DNA of 9,008 bases. It comes from an uncultured Bacteroidales bacterium. GTDB lineage: Bacteria > Bacteroidota > Bacteroidia > Bacteroidales > Paludibacteraceae. Under the pieces are notes generated by a model, which saw nothing but the letters and a program-made list of their open reading frames with translations, was not told the DNA's origin and ran no database searches. Made by a program: the position numbers and the translations under genes. Position 1 is the stretch's first letter. The number at the start of each line of letters is the position of its first letter. Below, in pieces: positions 1 to 5,922 of the stretch. The DNA is taken from positions 1-9,008 of the forward strand of contig USNU01000040.1 of the NCBI GenBank assembly GCA_900556095.1, in the 5' to 3' direction.

Positions 1-1560
1 GCCGGTATGAGTTTCGCGCTGAAGGTAGCGCGTACACAGAAGTATAAAATAGCACTTTGCTGCAAAACTACGCTTGATGAAGCCAATACGGCAAAGGCAC
101 AAGGCGGTATCGCCTCGGTAACGAATCTGCTCGTGGATGATTTTGAGAAGCATATCCACGATACGATGGTGGCAGGCGACTGGCTCAGCGACCCCGCAGC
201 AGTAGAACAGGTAGTACGCAACGCCCCCCGTCAGATTCAAGAACTGGTTAACTGGGGTGTCAACTTTGACAAGAACGCCGAGGGCGGTTTCGACCTCCAC
301 CGCGAGGGCGGACACTCCGAATTCCGTATTCTCCACCATGCCGATGATACGGGTGCTGAGATACAACGCGGACTAATGGAAGCCGTGCGCCACAATCCCT
401 TTATAGATGTATTAGAAAACCATTTCGCAGTGGAAATCATTACGCAGCACCACCTGGGTATGCGTGTAACCCGCCGCACCCCCGACATTGAGTGCTACGG
501 GGCATATATCCTCAATCCTGAGACAGGTAAGATTGATACCTACCTCAGCCGTGTGACCCTAATGGCTACAGGCGGAACAGGGGCTGTTTATGCCACTACC
601 ACCAACCCCAATATTGCCACCGGCGATGGTATCGCGATGGTCTATCGTGCAAAAGGGAAAGTACAAGATATGGAGTTTGTCCAGTTCCACCCAACGGCAC
701 TTTTCCACCCCGGCGAGACCCACCCCGCTTACCTGATAACCGAGGCGATGCGCGGCTACGGAGGCATTCTCCGTCTGCCTAACGGCGAGGAATTTATGCA
801 GAAATACGACCCGCGTTTGTCATTGGCTCCGCGCGATATTGTAGCCCGTGCCATTGATAACGAGATGAAGATTCATGGTCTCGACCATGTCTGTCTTGAT
901 GTTACCCACAAAGACCCTGAGGAAACAAAACACCATTTCCCGAATATCTATGCCAAGTGCCTGAGTATCGGTATCGACATTACCAAGCAGTATATCCCCG
1001 TTGCACCATGCGCCCACTATATGTGTGGCGGTATCAAGGTTAACCTTGACGGCGAGTCGTCTATTCATCGTCTCTATGCCGTAGGCGAATGCTCATGTAC
1101 AGGCCTGCATGGCGGCAACCGTTTGGCGAGCAATTCGCTCATAGAGGCAGTCGTTTACGCCGATGCGGCCGCACGCCACAGCCTCAGCATGATAGAAAAC
1201 TACGATTTCAACGAGCAGGTACCCGATTGGAACGATGAAGGCACTCTCTCCAACGAGGAGCGTGTCCTGATTGCGCAAGATGTCAAAGAGGTCGGACAGG
1301 TAATGTCCACCTACGTGGGTATCGTGCGTTCCAATTTACGTCTGCGCCGTGCATGGGAGCGTTTGGATTTGCTCTACGAGGAGACCGAAGACCTCTTTAA
1401 GCGTGTTAAAGCCACAAGGGATATTTGTGAGTTGCGCAATATGATCAATGTAGGCTATCTTATTACACGTCAAGCCATTGAGCGCAAAGAGAGCCGCGGG
1501 CTGCATTATAATATTGACTATCCGAAAACCACCTCTACTCCCCCTCAAGAAGTCTGGTGA
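1..1560 (+). CDS. nadB: L-aspartate oxidase (5'-truncated by window edge)
   Basis: FAD-dependent oxidation of L-aspartate to iminoaspartate, which quinolinate synthase (NadA) uses in de novo NAD synthesis; cytosolic. The reading frame is open from base 1 (codons for Ala-Gly precede the Met at 7), so the N-terminal FAD dinucleotide motif lies outside the window. Counting that Met as residue 1, family landmarks appear in order: AQGGIA (31-36), REGGHS (99-104), QFHPTAL with His228, RDIVARAI with Arg276, APCAHYMCGG with His337, and GLHGGNRLASNSL with Arg372. These correspond to E. coli NadB His244, Arg290, His351 and Arg386. The REGGHS and HxMCGG context and the absence of a partner subunit favour NadB over succinate dehydrogenase or fumarate reductase flavoproteins. 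A helical C-terminal domain (about 415-500) is present, so the 3' end is complete. The stop overlaps the next gene's ATG by one base, implying co-transcription. Confidence 0.95.
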   Translation, partial: AGMSFALKVARTQKYKIALCCKTTLDEANTAKAQGGIASVTNLLVDDFEKHIHDTMVAGDWLSDPAAVEQVVRNAPRQIQELVNWGVNFDKNAEGGFDLHREGGHSEFRILHHADDTGAEIQRGLMEAVRHNPFIDVLENHFAVEIITQHHLGMRVTRRTPDIECYGAYILNPETGKIDTYLSRVTLMATGGTGAVYATTTNPNIATGDGIAMVYRAKGKVQDMEFVQFHPTALFHPGETHPAYLITEAMRGYGGILRLPNGEEFMQKYDPRLSLAPRDIVARAIDNEMKIHGLDHVCLDVTHKDPEETKHHFPNIYAKCLSIGIDITKQYIPVAPCAHYMCGGIKVNLDGESSIHRLYAVGECSCTGLHGGNRLASNSLIEAVVYADAAARHSLSMIENYDFNEQVPDWNDEGTLSNEERVLIAQDVKEVGQVMSTYVGIVRSNLRLRRAWERLDLLYEETEDLFKRVKATRDICELRNMINVGYLITRQAIERKESRGLHYNIDYPKTTSTPPQEVW

Positions 1561-2432
1561 TGAAAGCAGTCTCCCTGCATAGCGTTGTCCCTGTGCGGAC
1601 AGAAGCCTCCGAAACAAGTGAGCAAATCACCCAAATGCTTTTTGGCGAAATATGCACTATTGAGGAGCAAAAAACTCGTTGGATACGGGTAAAACTAGCA
1701 CTCGACGGGCAAATGGGTTGGGTGGATGCAAAAATGATTGCTACCCTTTCTACTGACGAATACAAGTCCTATTCCGCCGCACTCAAAGCGGCGGCGTATG
1801 TTGCCTTTCCGATGGCGTATGCCGTCAGCGAAAACAACAGACAAACCATTCCGCTTACCGCCGGCACACGGCTCACAAACTATCATAACGGGTACTTCGA
1901 AGTGCTGGGCGTCGGTTTCCGTATTGATGCAGGTATGGTGTTGACAAAGCCATTGGAGATGACCCAACCAAACCTCCTCCAATCTGTGCGTTTCTTCCTC
2001 AATGTTCCCTACTTGTGGGGCGGTAAGAATGCACTTGGTATGGATTGTTCGGGTTTTACACAAACCATACTCTCCCTTTTCGGGCATAAGATTCCACGCA
2101 ACGCTTCAGAGCAGGTCACACAAGGGCGACTCATCAGCCGACTTTCCTCGTCCAAAGCGGGCGATTTGGCGTTCTTCTGCCATTACGAAGAGGCTGCCAC
2201 GCAAGAAATCACAAGCAACCTAAAACAACAGTCCACAGAAACAAACGCCATAGCAAGGCAGAAAATAACCCACGTCGGCATCCTTATCGATTCTGAACGT
2301 ATTATCCACTGCTCCGGACGCATCAAAATAGAAAAGATAGACACCACAGGTATCTTCTCCGTAGAACAATCCGACACCGCTCATCCCGACGGGCAATACA
2401 CTCATCGCCTTCTCTCCATCCGTCGCTTGTAA
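1560..2432 (+). CDS. SH3-domain NlpC/P60 cysteine peptidase, YkfC/dipeptidyl-peptidase VI-like
   Basis: Probable gamma-D-glutamyl-diamino-acid endopeptidase acting on murein peptides. With ATG at 1560 (290 aa), residues about 5-130 read as bacterial SH3-like modules (VPVRTEASETSEQ, then RWIRVKLALDGQMGWV) and 138-290 as an NlpC/P60 domain. The PYLWGGKNALGMDCSGF block supplies the catalytic Cys163, THVGILI supplies His238, and the IIHCSG segment offers the third polar residue, His250. No signal peptide or lipobox is visible, which fits the cytosolic YkfC/DPP-VI type used in peptide recycling rather than a secreted hydrolase; this is inference from family knowledge. A hydrophilic Gln/Thr-rich insertion (about 209-235) sits just before the catalytic His. 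The ATG forms TGATG with the nadB stop; a GTG at 1557 is an alternative start adding one residue. A terminator follows 28 bases after the stop. Confidence 0.85.
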   Translation: MKAVSLHSVVPVRTEASETSEQITQMLFGEICTIEEQKTRWIRVKLALDGQMGWVDAKMIATLSTDEYKSYSAALKAAAYVAFPMAYAVSENNRQTIPLTAGTRLTNYHNGYFEVLGVGFRIDAGMVLTKPLEMTQPNLLQSVRFFLNVPYLWGGKNALGMDCSGFTQTILSLFGHKIPRNASEQVTQGRLISRLSSSKAGDLAFFCHYEEAATQEITSNLKQQSTETNAIARQKITHVGILIDSERIIHCSGRIKIEKIDTTGIFSVEQSDTAHPDGQYTHRLLSIRRL

Positions 2433-2452
2433 TCGAATAAACTCTTATATAT

Positions 2453-2495
2453 AAAAAATGATTGCTTCACCAATTTCGGTTAGGCAATCTTTTTT
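2453..2495 (+). terminator. Intrinsic terminator of nadB-peptidase operon
   Basis: GATTGC (2460-2465) pairs with GCAATC (2484-2489), an inner ACC/GGT pair closes the loop, and a T6 run (2490-2495) follows. A flanking A-run (2453-2458) opposite the T-run extends the stem. It ends the two-gene + strand unit. Confidence 0.7.
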
Positions 2496-2676
2496 ATTAT
2501 TATGCAAAATATATGCAGAATACACAATCTACGCACATCATCATCCCCATTACGCAGAAAGAATTAGATCTCAAGGGTAGGAAGAATAAGTCGCCTTTTA
2601 TCCAAATTATTCACTTTTTATGCATTTATCTATACCTTTTCTACCTAATATAATTTTATAAATTATACATTTTTCA
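2496..2676. other. AT-rich intergenic stretch, no gene seen
   Basis: About 180 bases between the operon terminator and the next promoter. A 46-codon open frame from 2513 ends in a hydrophobic stretch but has no promoter-like sequence and no recognisable motif; I do not call it a gene. No RNA fold stands out. Confidence 0.6.
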
Positions 2677-2708
2677 TTTGCACAAACCAAAAAGATGTTG
2701 TATCTTTG
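2677..2708 (+). promoter_or_regulatory. Bacteroidota-type promoter of the TPR regulator gene
   Basis: TTTG at 2677-2680 (-33 element), a 20-nt spacer and TATCTTTG at 2701-2708 (-7 element, consensus TAnnTTTG). Transcription would begin near 2714, leaving a leader of about 17 nt before the ATG at 2731. An ATG at 2695 lies inside this promoter and therefore cannot be the start. Confidence 0.8.
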
Positions 2709-2730
2709 GACATCGTTAACCCAACTACTT

Positions 2731-4269
2731 ATGAATTGTCGGTTTTTGCGTTATATACATTACATCCGTCTGTCAGCCTGTTTACTTGGAGCCGCTTTTT
2801 GCGCACATAGTTGCACTTCCTTTCACGATGCACGCACTACTATCGCCTATGTCGATAGTCTGGATGCACAAGGTTGTTTTTTTACAGATACTGCAACATT
2901 GAACGAGGTTATCTCACCTCTCGACAATCCATTAGGACACACTTTCGCACGCGCCACACTCGCTAGTGCTTACTACTATCTCGGGCGTGTCTATGACGAT
3001 AGTCTCAATTGTATCCGCGAGGCCGCCAACTGCTATATTGCTTGCGACCAACTGCAGGCAGACGACTATTTCCACCGTGGCAGAGCCAATACCTGTATGG
3101 CATATATCTGTATGCGACAGAGGTCAGACGACATTGCATTAGTCTATTGCCAACGCGCATCCGACCTGCTCAGCAAGACCACACATGATTGGTTTTATGC
3201 CCATAGTCTGCTCAATACGTGCAGCACACTCCTCGAACTGCATCGCCCAACCGAAGCCGATAGTGTTTGGCGCCTCGCTACGGCTTTTAACACTGATAGT
3301 GCATATATGGGACGAATTGTCGGCTTGCGCGGAGTGTGTCTCTATGAACAGAAGCAATACGATTCGGCTCTTGTCTATCTGGAACGCGCTTTCGACTACC
3401 CCATCTATGAGGGGCAACGCTGCTTTTACAATACGCAACGAATGCTTATACATAGCGCACAGAACCACATAGATTCTGCGCTTTATTATGCACATTATGT
3501 GGCAGAACACTCCTCCAATCCAACCTATTTGGAACAAGCCTATAGTACCATTATCCGGCAAGCCCGAACCGACAACGATGATGAAACACAAAAACGCTTC
3601 AGCATTCTTAACGATAAAAACAATACCATTCTCCGTGACAAAGAAGCAAACTACGCTGTAGCCATCGAGACTTTGAAACAATATATTGATACTCCATACC
3701 CTTTTCTGCCTTGGCAGATAGCCATTTCTATCTTAGTGGTGCTGGCATTCTTCTTTGGGGCAGTGAGTATGATACTCCATAAGAAACAAAAACTGAGTAT
3801 AGAAAATCAGGACAAAATCATTGAAGCACAGGAGCAACAACTACAACGCCAAGAAGAAGAACACAAACAGGAAATCAGCCATATCACCCGCGCCAGAGCC
3901 GATGCCGCAAGCCTTTCCGCCCACAAGATGAGCGAGTTTTTGTCCGGAGTCAATCAATTGCACAATAAGTATAACGTCCCGCGAAAAGAATGGCATACCA
4001 ACTATATCCTGTTCAAATGCGACACACAAGTGCCCTTTGCCACACTTGTCGAACAATTGGAGCAATTAGAACTATCCAAGAAGGAAATCAGGTACTGCGT
4101 TTATACCATTCTCTACAAGGGTATTTCTGCCGCACAAATGGCGGCATACCTATATTACTCCACTTCCGGTATCCGTACATTCAAACAACGTGTCGCCCAC
4201 AAATTGGGTACTATAGCACCAGCACTGTACGACACTCTTCTCTGTATGGCAATGGCGGAAAACAAGTAG
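2731..4269 (+). CDS. TPR - transmembrane - coiled coil - HTH regulator
   Basis: A putative membrane-anchored transcription regulator of a type common in Bacteroidales; its target genes are unknown. From the ATG at 2731 it has 512 residues. Residues 1-30 form a basic-then-hydrophobic export signal ending in a weak lipobox-like AHSC (Cys28). About 35-290 are helical repeats rich in Tyr/Ala/Asp, with TPR-like units such as GVCLYEQKQYDSALVYLERA (201-220). A single hydrophobic span lies at about 327-349, a Gln/Glu/Lys coiled coil at about 352-395, and a C-terminal LuxR/FixJ-like helix-turn-helix at about 446-494 (LSKKEIRYCVYTILYKGIS, then SGIRTFKQRVAHKLG). Expected topology is periplasmic TPRs, one TM and cytoplasmic HTH. 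The start at 2731 is chosen because the promoter -7 box ends at 2708. The gene stands alone with its own promoter, and no clear terminator follows. The DNA-binding role is inferred from the HTH pattern. Confidence 0.75.
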   Translation: MNCRFLRYIHYIRLSACLLGAAFCAHSCTSFHDARTTIAYVDSLDAQGCFFTDTATLNEVISPLDNPLGHTFARATLASAYYYLGRVYDDSLNCIREAANCYIACDQLQADDYFHRGRANTCMAYICMRQRSDDIALVYCQRASDLLSKTTHDWFYAHSLLNTCSTLLELHRPTEADSVWRLATAFNTDSAYMGRIVGLRGVCLYEQKQYDSALVYLERAFDYPIYEGQRCFYNTQRMLIHSAQNHIDSALYYAHYVAEHSSNPTYLEQAYSTIIRQARTDNDDETQKRFSILNDKNNTILRDKEANYAVAIETLKQYIDTPYPFLPWQIAISILVVLAFFFGAVSMILHKKQKLSIENQDKIIEAQEQQLQRQEEEHKQEISHITRARADAASLSAHKMSEFLSGVNQLHNKYNVPRKEWHTNYILFKCDTQVPFATLVEQLEQLELSKKEIRYCVYTILYKGISAAQMAAYLYYSTSGIRTFKQRVAHKLGTIAPALYDTLLCMAMAENK

Positions 4270-4290
4270 CAAAGAACGGTTTCTCCGCCT

Positions 4291-4310
4291 GTCTATATTT
4301 GTCTATATGT
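4291..4310 (+). repeat. Two-copy 10-bp tandem repeat (GTCTATATnT)
   Basis: GTCTATATTT (4291-4300) is followed directly by GTCTATATGT (4301-4310), just past the TPR regulator stop. The period is close to one DNA helical turn. Function is unknown and chance is possible. Confidence 0.45.
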
Positions 4311-4334
4311 TTCAAAATTGCTACGATGCTGCAT

Positions 4335-4400
4335 TTTGTGCACATAGAATATAGTAACACATTGATAATCAACATTTTACCCCCCCCCATTTGTGCACAT
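4335..4400. repeat. Pair of TTTGTGCACAT sites with palindromic TGTGCACA core
   Basis: An identical 11-mer occurs at 4335-4345 and 4390-4400, 55 bases apart start to start. Each contains the 8-bp palindrome TGTGCACA. The second copy ends four bases before the -33 region of the downstream RNA promoter, a position where an activator or repressor could act. Operator function is inference. Confidence 0.5.
4380..4388. repeat. Homopolymer tract of nine C
   Basis: Nine consecutive C lie between the two TGTGCACA sites, about 17 bases upstream of the -33 element of the RNA promoter. Such tracts can slip in replication or be miscounted in sequencing. Confidence 0.9.
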
Positions 4401-4406
4401 GCTTTT

Positions 4407-4438
4407 CTTGCACGTTTCGTATTTTTGTCGTACCTTTG
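4407..4438 (+). promoter_or_regulatory. Promoter of candidate structured RNA
   Basis: CTTG (4407-4410), a 20-nt spacer and TACCTTTG (4431-4438). The sequence GTCGTACCTTTGCAG around the -7 box is identical to that of the - strand promoter at 5971-6002. The predicted start is near 4445. Confidence 0.75.
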
Positions 4439-4444
4439 CAGTCA

Positions 4445-4644
4445 CGAAACGGTTAATAACAGAGAGGCGAAGATGCCTCGTCATTATAGCGTTATTCCAT
4501 TTCGAGCCGATATGCTGTAGTCGTTGCCGGAGGGTCAGCATGGCAAACCTACCCATATCAGGCTCGTTTGGAACAAATCAGTCAAGCAGAATCCAAGCAT
4601 AGAGGCAAGTCGATGTTCTTTCCGACTTGCCTCTATTGTTTTTC
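4445..4644 (+). ncRNA. Candidate stand-alone structured RNA, about 200 nt, family unassigned
   Basis: It is bracketed by a promoter and a strong terminator, with no convincing gene inside. Visible helices are GAGGC/GCCTC (4464-4468 with 4475-4479), and AATAAC/GTTATT (4455-4460 with 4491-4496) enclosing it. A long stem-loop is made of TTCCA/TGGAA (4495-4499 with 4569-4573; competes at two bases with the previous helix), CGAGCC/GGCTCG (4503-4508 with 4561-4566) and GATATG/CATATC (4509-4514 with 4554-4559) with one bulged A. An apical TTGCC/GGCAA (4524-4528 with 4542-4546) is separated by an internal loop. It does not show the GGAA-loop domain of SRP RNA, and it is too short and lacks landmarks for tmRNA or RNase P RNA. 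Size and bubble-containing hairpin would fit a 6S-like RNA, or the promoter-to-terminator Bacteroidales-1 class; neither can be confirmed by eye. Two micro-ORFs (from 4473, 15 codons; from 4540, 20 codons) are the alternative reading. Confidence 0.6.
4599..4643 (+). terminator. Strong intrinsic terminator of the structured RNA
   Basis: A perfect 14-bp stem pairs 4599-4612 (ATAGAGGCAAGTCG) with 4623-4636, with a 10-nt loop and then a T-rich TGTTTTT tail. It is the strongest hairpin in the window. Confidence 0.88.
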
Positions 4645-4649
4645 ATAAG

Positions 4650-4681
4650 AAAAAAGGTTGCCCGATTTTCATCAAGCAACC
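4650..4681 (-). terminator. Intrinsic terminator of greA-HIT operon
   Basis: Read on the - strand, GGTTGC (4681-4676) pairs with GCAACC (4661-4656) and is followed by T6 (4655-4650). It lies 23 bases beyond the HIT gene stop and back to back with the + strand terminator. Confidence 0.85.
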
Positions 4682-4704
4682 AGCCATTCTGTGATTCTAT
4701 TGTT

Positions 4705-5112
4705 TTATTCCTTCTCTATCGCCTCCGCAATAGAGTTGGCAATCTCTGCCATCTCGTCGGCAGGAAGACTCAATTTGGGATTGGTAAAGAGCATATCTTT
4801 CTCCGAATTGAGCGGCACAAGATGAATATGCACATGGTTAACCTCCATACCCAATACGGCTACGCCCACACGTTTGCAGCCCGTAGCCTCCTGTATGCCC
4901 TTTGCTACTTTCTTGGCAAACAGCATCAAACCGGACAAAGTGTCATCGTCCAAGTCGAAGATATAGTCGGCTTCAGGTTCGGGCAATTTAGGGATAACCA
5001 ATGTATGCCCTTTCACCAACGGATTAATGTCCAAGAATGCATAGTAATGCTCATCCTCTGCCACCTTGTAACTCGGGATTTCGCCATTGATAATCTTTGT
5101 AAAGATAGTCAT
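4705..5112 (-). CDS. HIT (histidine triad) family nucleotide hydrolase/transferase
   Basis: A 135-residue HIT protein, full length for HinT/Hit-type members, which hydrolyse nucleoside phosphoramidates or related nucleotides. The opening TIFTKIINGEIPSYKV (2-17) and FLDINPLVKGHTLVIPK (26-42) are typical N-terminal blocks. The triad is HVHIHLVP, with His93, His95 and the catalytic His97, preceded by Asn92. No signal or membrane segment is visible, so it is cytosolic. It lies 30 bases downstream of greA on the same strand, with a terminator immediately after, so it is the last gene of that operon. The physiological substrate cannot be told from sequence. Confidence 0.93.
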   Translation of the reverse strand: MTIFTKIINGEIPSYKVAEDEHYYAFLDINPLVKGHTLVIPKLPEPEADYIFDLDDDTLSGLMLFAKKVAKGIQEATGCKRVGVAVLGMEVNHVHIHLVPLNSEKDMLFTNPKLSLPADEMAEIANSIAEAIEKE

Positions 5113-5142
5113 ACTCGCTCCTATTATGGTTAATGCTACCTA

Positions 5143-5613
5143 TTACAGACTTATTTCCAGTATCTCAAACTCCATCGTACCTGCAGGTACCTGCACTTGT
5201 ACCGTATCGCCCACTTTCTTACCGAGCAGACCTTTGGCAATAGGTGTAGTAACAGCTATCTTACCTTCCATAATGTTAGCCTCCCCTTCGGTAACGAGTT
5301 GATATACCTTCTCGGCGCCTGTTTTCTTTACGCGCACACGCACCTTGGTAAGTATTTGTACTTCATCTGTTTTAAGCGAACTCTGGTCAATGATACGTGC
5401 GTCCATTATTTTTCCCTTGAGCATAGCGATCTTGCTCTCAAGAACCCCTTGCTCCTCTTTGGCTGCATCGTATTCAGCATTTTCACTCAAGTCGCCTTTG
5501 TCACGCGCTTCTGCGATAGCAGCGATTACGCGAGGACGCTCTGTACTCTCCAAAAAACGGAGTTCATCCTTAAGTTTTTGCAGACCTTCTGCGGTCATGT
5601 ATGTTACTGCCAT
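5143..5613 (-). CDS. greA: Transcription elongation factor GreA
   Basis: GreA enters the RNA polymerase secondary channel and stimulates cleavage of backtracked RNA. The protein has 156 residues, the usual length. The N-terminal coiled-coil hairpin (about 1-75) carries the acidic tip GDLSENAEY with Asp41 and Glu44, at the same positions as in E. coli GreA. The C-terminal FKBP-like domain (about 85-156) includes TEGEANIMEGKIAVTTPIAK (108-127) and a GLLGKKVGDTVQV stretch. The ATG at 5613 is followed by MAVTYMTAEGLQKLKDEL, matching family N termini, so the start is secure. It sits between a 36-codon ORF (28 bases upstream) and the HIT gene (30 bases downstream). I find no TAnnTTTG promoter directly upstream. 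The nearest strong one is at 5971-6002, so expression may depend on read-through of leader terminators. Confidence 0.96.
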   Translation of the reverse strand: MAVTYMTAEGLQKLKDELRFLESTERPRVIAAIAEARDKGDLSENAEYDAAKEEQGVLESKIAMLKGKIMDARIIDQSSLKTDEVQILTKVRVRVKKTGAEKVYQLVTEGEANIMEGKIAVTTPIAKGLLGKKVGDTVQVQVPAGTMEFEILEISL

Positions 5614-5641
5614 ATTCTTTATTTATTTATATTTCTATTCT

Positions 5642-5752
5642 TTATTTATATTTTCGTTCGAAAATTTCACTTGCAATAAATGCTTTACGTGCCTCCTGCG
5701 GGTCTGTCAGATCCGGTATCAGGCTGTCTTGTTTCTGTTCTTCGTTTTTCAT
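5642..5752 (-). CDS. Small 36-residue ORF, first gene of greA operon
   Basis: ATG at 5752-5750 and TAA at 5644-5642. The predicted peptide is hydrophilic and acidic at its N terminus (MKNEEQKQDSLIPDLTDP), then amphipathic and basic (QEARKAFIASEIFERKYK). There is no membrane segment. The C-terminal half resembles short helical endings I associate with small uncharacterised Bacteroidales proteins, but I cannot name a family. It lies on the coding strand 28 bases ahead of greA. An intrinsic terminator T-run ends only two bases before its ATG, which is unusual. It is either a real small protein gene or fortuitous; codon composition resembling the neighbouring genes favours real. Confidence 0.6.
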   Translation of the reverse strand: MKNEEQKQDSLIPDLTDPQEARKAFIASEIFERKYK

Positions 5753-5754
5753 AC

Positions 5755-5779
5755 AAAAAAAGGCTCGGATACCTCCGAG
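5755..5779 (-). terminator. Terminator/attenuator abutting the small ORF start
   Basis: On the - strand CTCGGA (5779-5774) and TCCGAG (5769-5764) form a 6-bp stem with a four-base loop, then CC and T7 (5761-5755). The small ORF's ATG begins at 5752. It would stop transcripts just before the greA operon or, when read through, occlude its first start. Confidence 0.75.
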
Positions 5780-5838
5780 ACTTATTTAAAAGGTTAATAA
5801 TACTATTGTGTGTCCTTATTTTTTCTTTTCAACATAGT

Positions 5839-5883
5839 ACCTATCTTATTAGGGTATGGTGGTACAATACGTAAGAGATAGGT
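5839..5883 (-). other. Nested inverted repeat in greA leader
   Basis: ACCTATCT (5839-5846) pairs with AGATAGGT (5876-5883); inside it TTA/TAA (5849-5851 with 5872-5874) and GTAT/ATAC (5854-5857 with 5867-5870) continue the helix around a 9-nt loop. No T-run follows on either strand, so it is not a plain terminator. It may be a leader RNA element or a protein-binding site. Confidence 0.5.
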
Positions 5884-5888
5884 TTTGT

Positions 5889-5922
5889 AAAAAACAATAG
5901 GAAACTTCACAGCCTCCTATTG
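5889..5922 (-). terminator. First intrinsic terminator downstream of the 5971-6002 promoter
   Basis: On the - strand CAATAGGA (5922-5915) pairs perfectly with TCCTATTG (5902-5895) around a 12-nt loop, followed by T6 (5894-5889). It lies only about 45 bases after the predicted start site, so a short RNA or an attenuated leader is expected. Confidence 0.8.

Noticed and set aside
2513..2653. 46-codon + strand frame with hydrophobic C terminus in the AT-rich gap
   Set aside because: No promoter-like sequence, no recognisable motif, and composition matches the surrounding AT-rich spacer; likely chance.
2695..2730. Upstream ATG extending the TPR regulator by 12 residues
   Set aside because: It lies between the -33 and -7 promoter elements, so it should not be transcribed from that promoter.
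3139..3681. 180-codon - strand frame inside the TPR regulator
   Set aside because: It is the shadow of the + strand gene, with no family motif, and the + frame has clear domain architecture.
4313..4338. CAAAAT...ATTTTG hairpin after the TPR regulator as its terminator
   Set aside because: The stem is weak and AT-only and no T-run follows; termination there is not supported.
4445..4644. SRP RNA, tmRNA or RNase P RNA identity for the structured RNA
   Set aside because: The SRP GGAA-loop/asymmetric loop signature is missing, and length and landmark sequences do not fit tmRNA or RNase P RNA.
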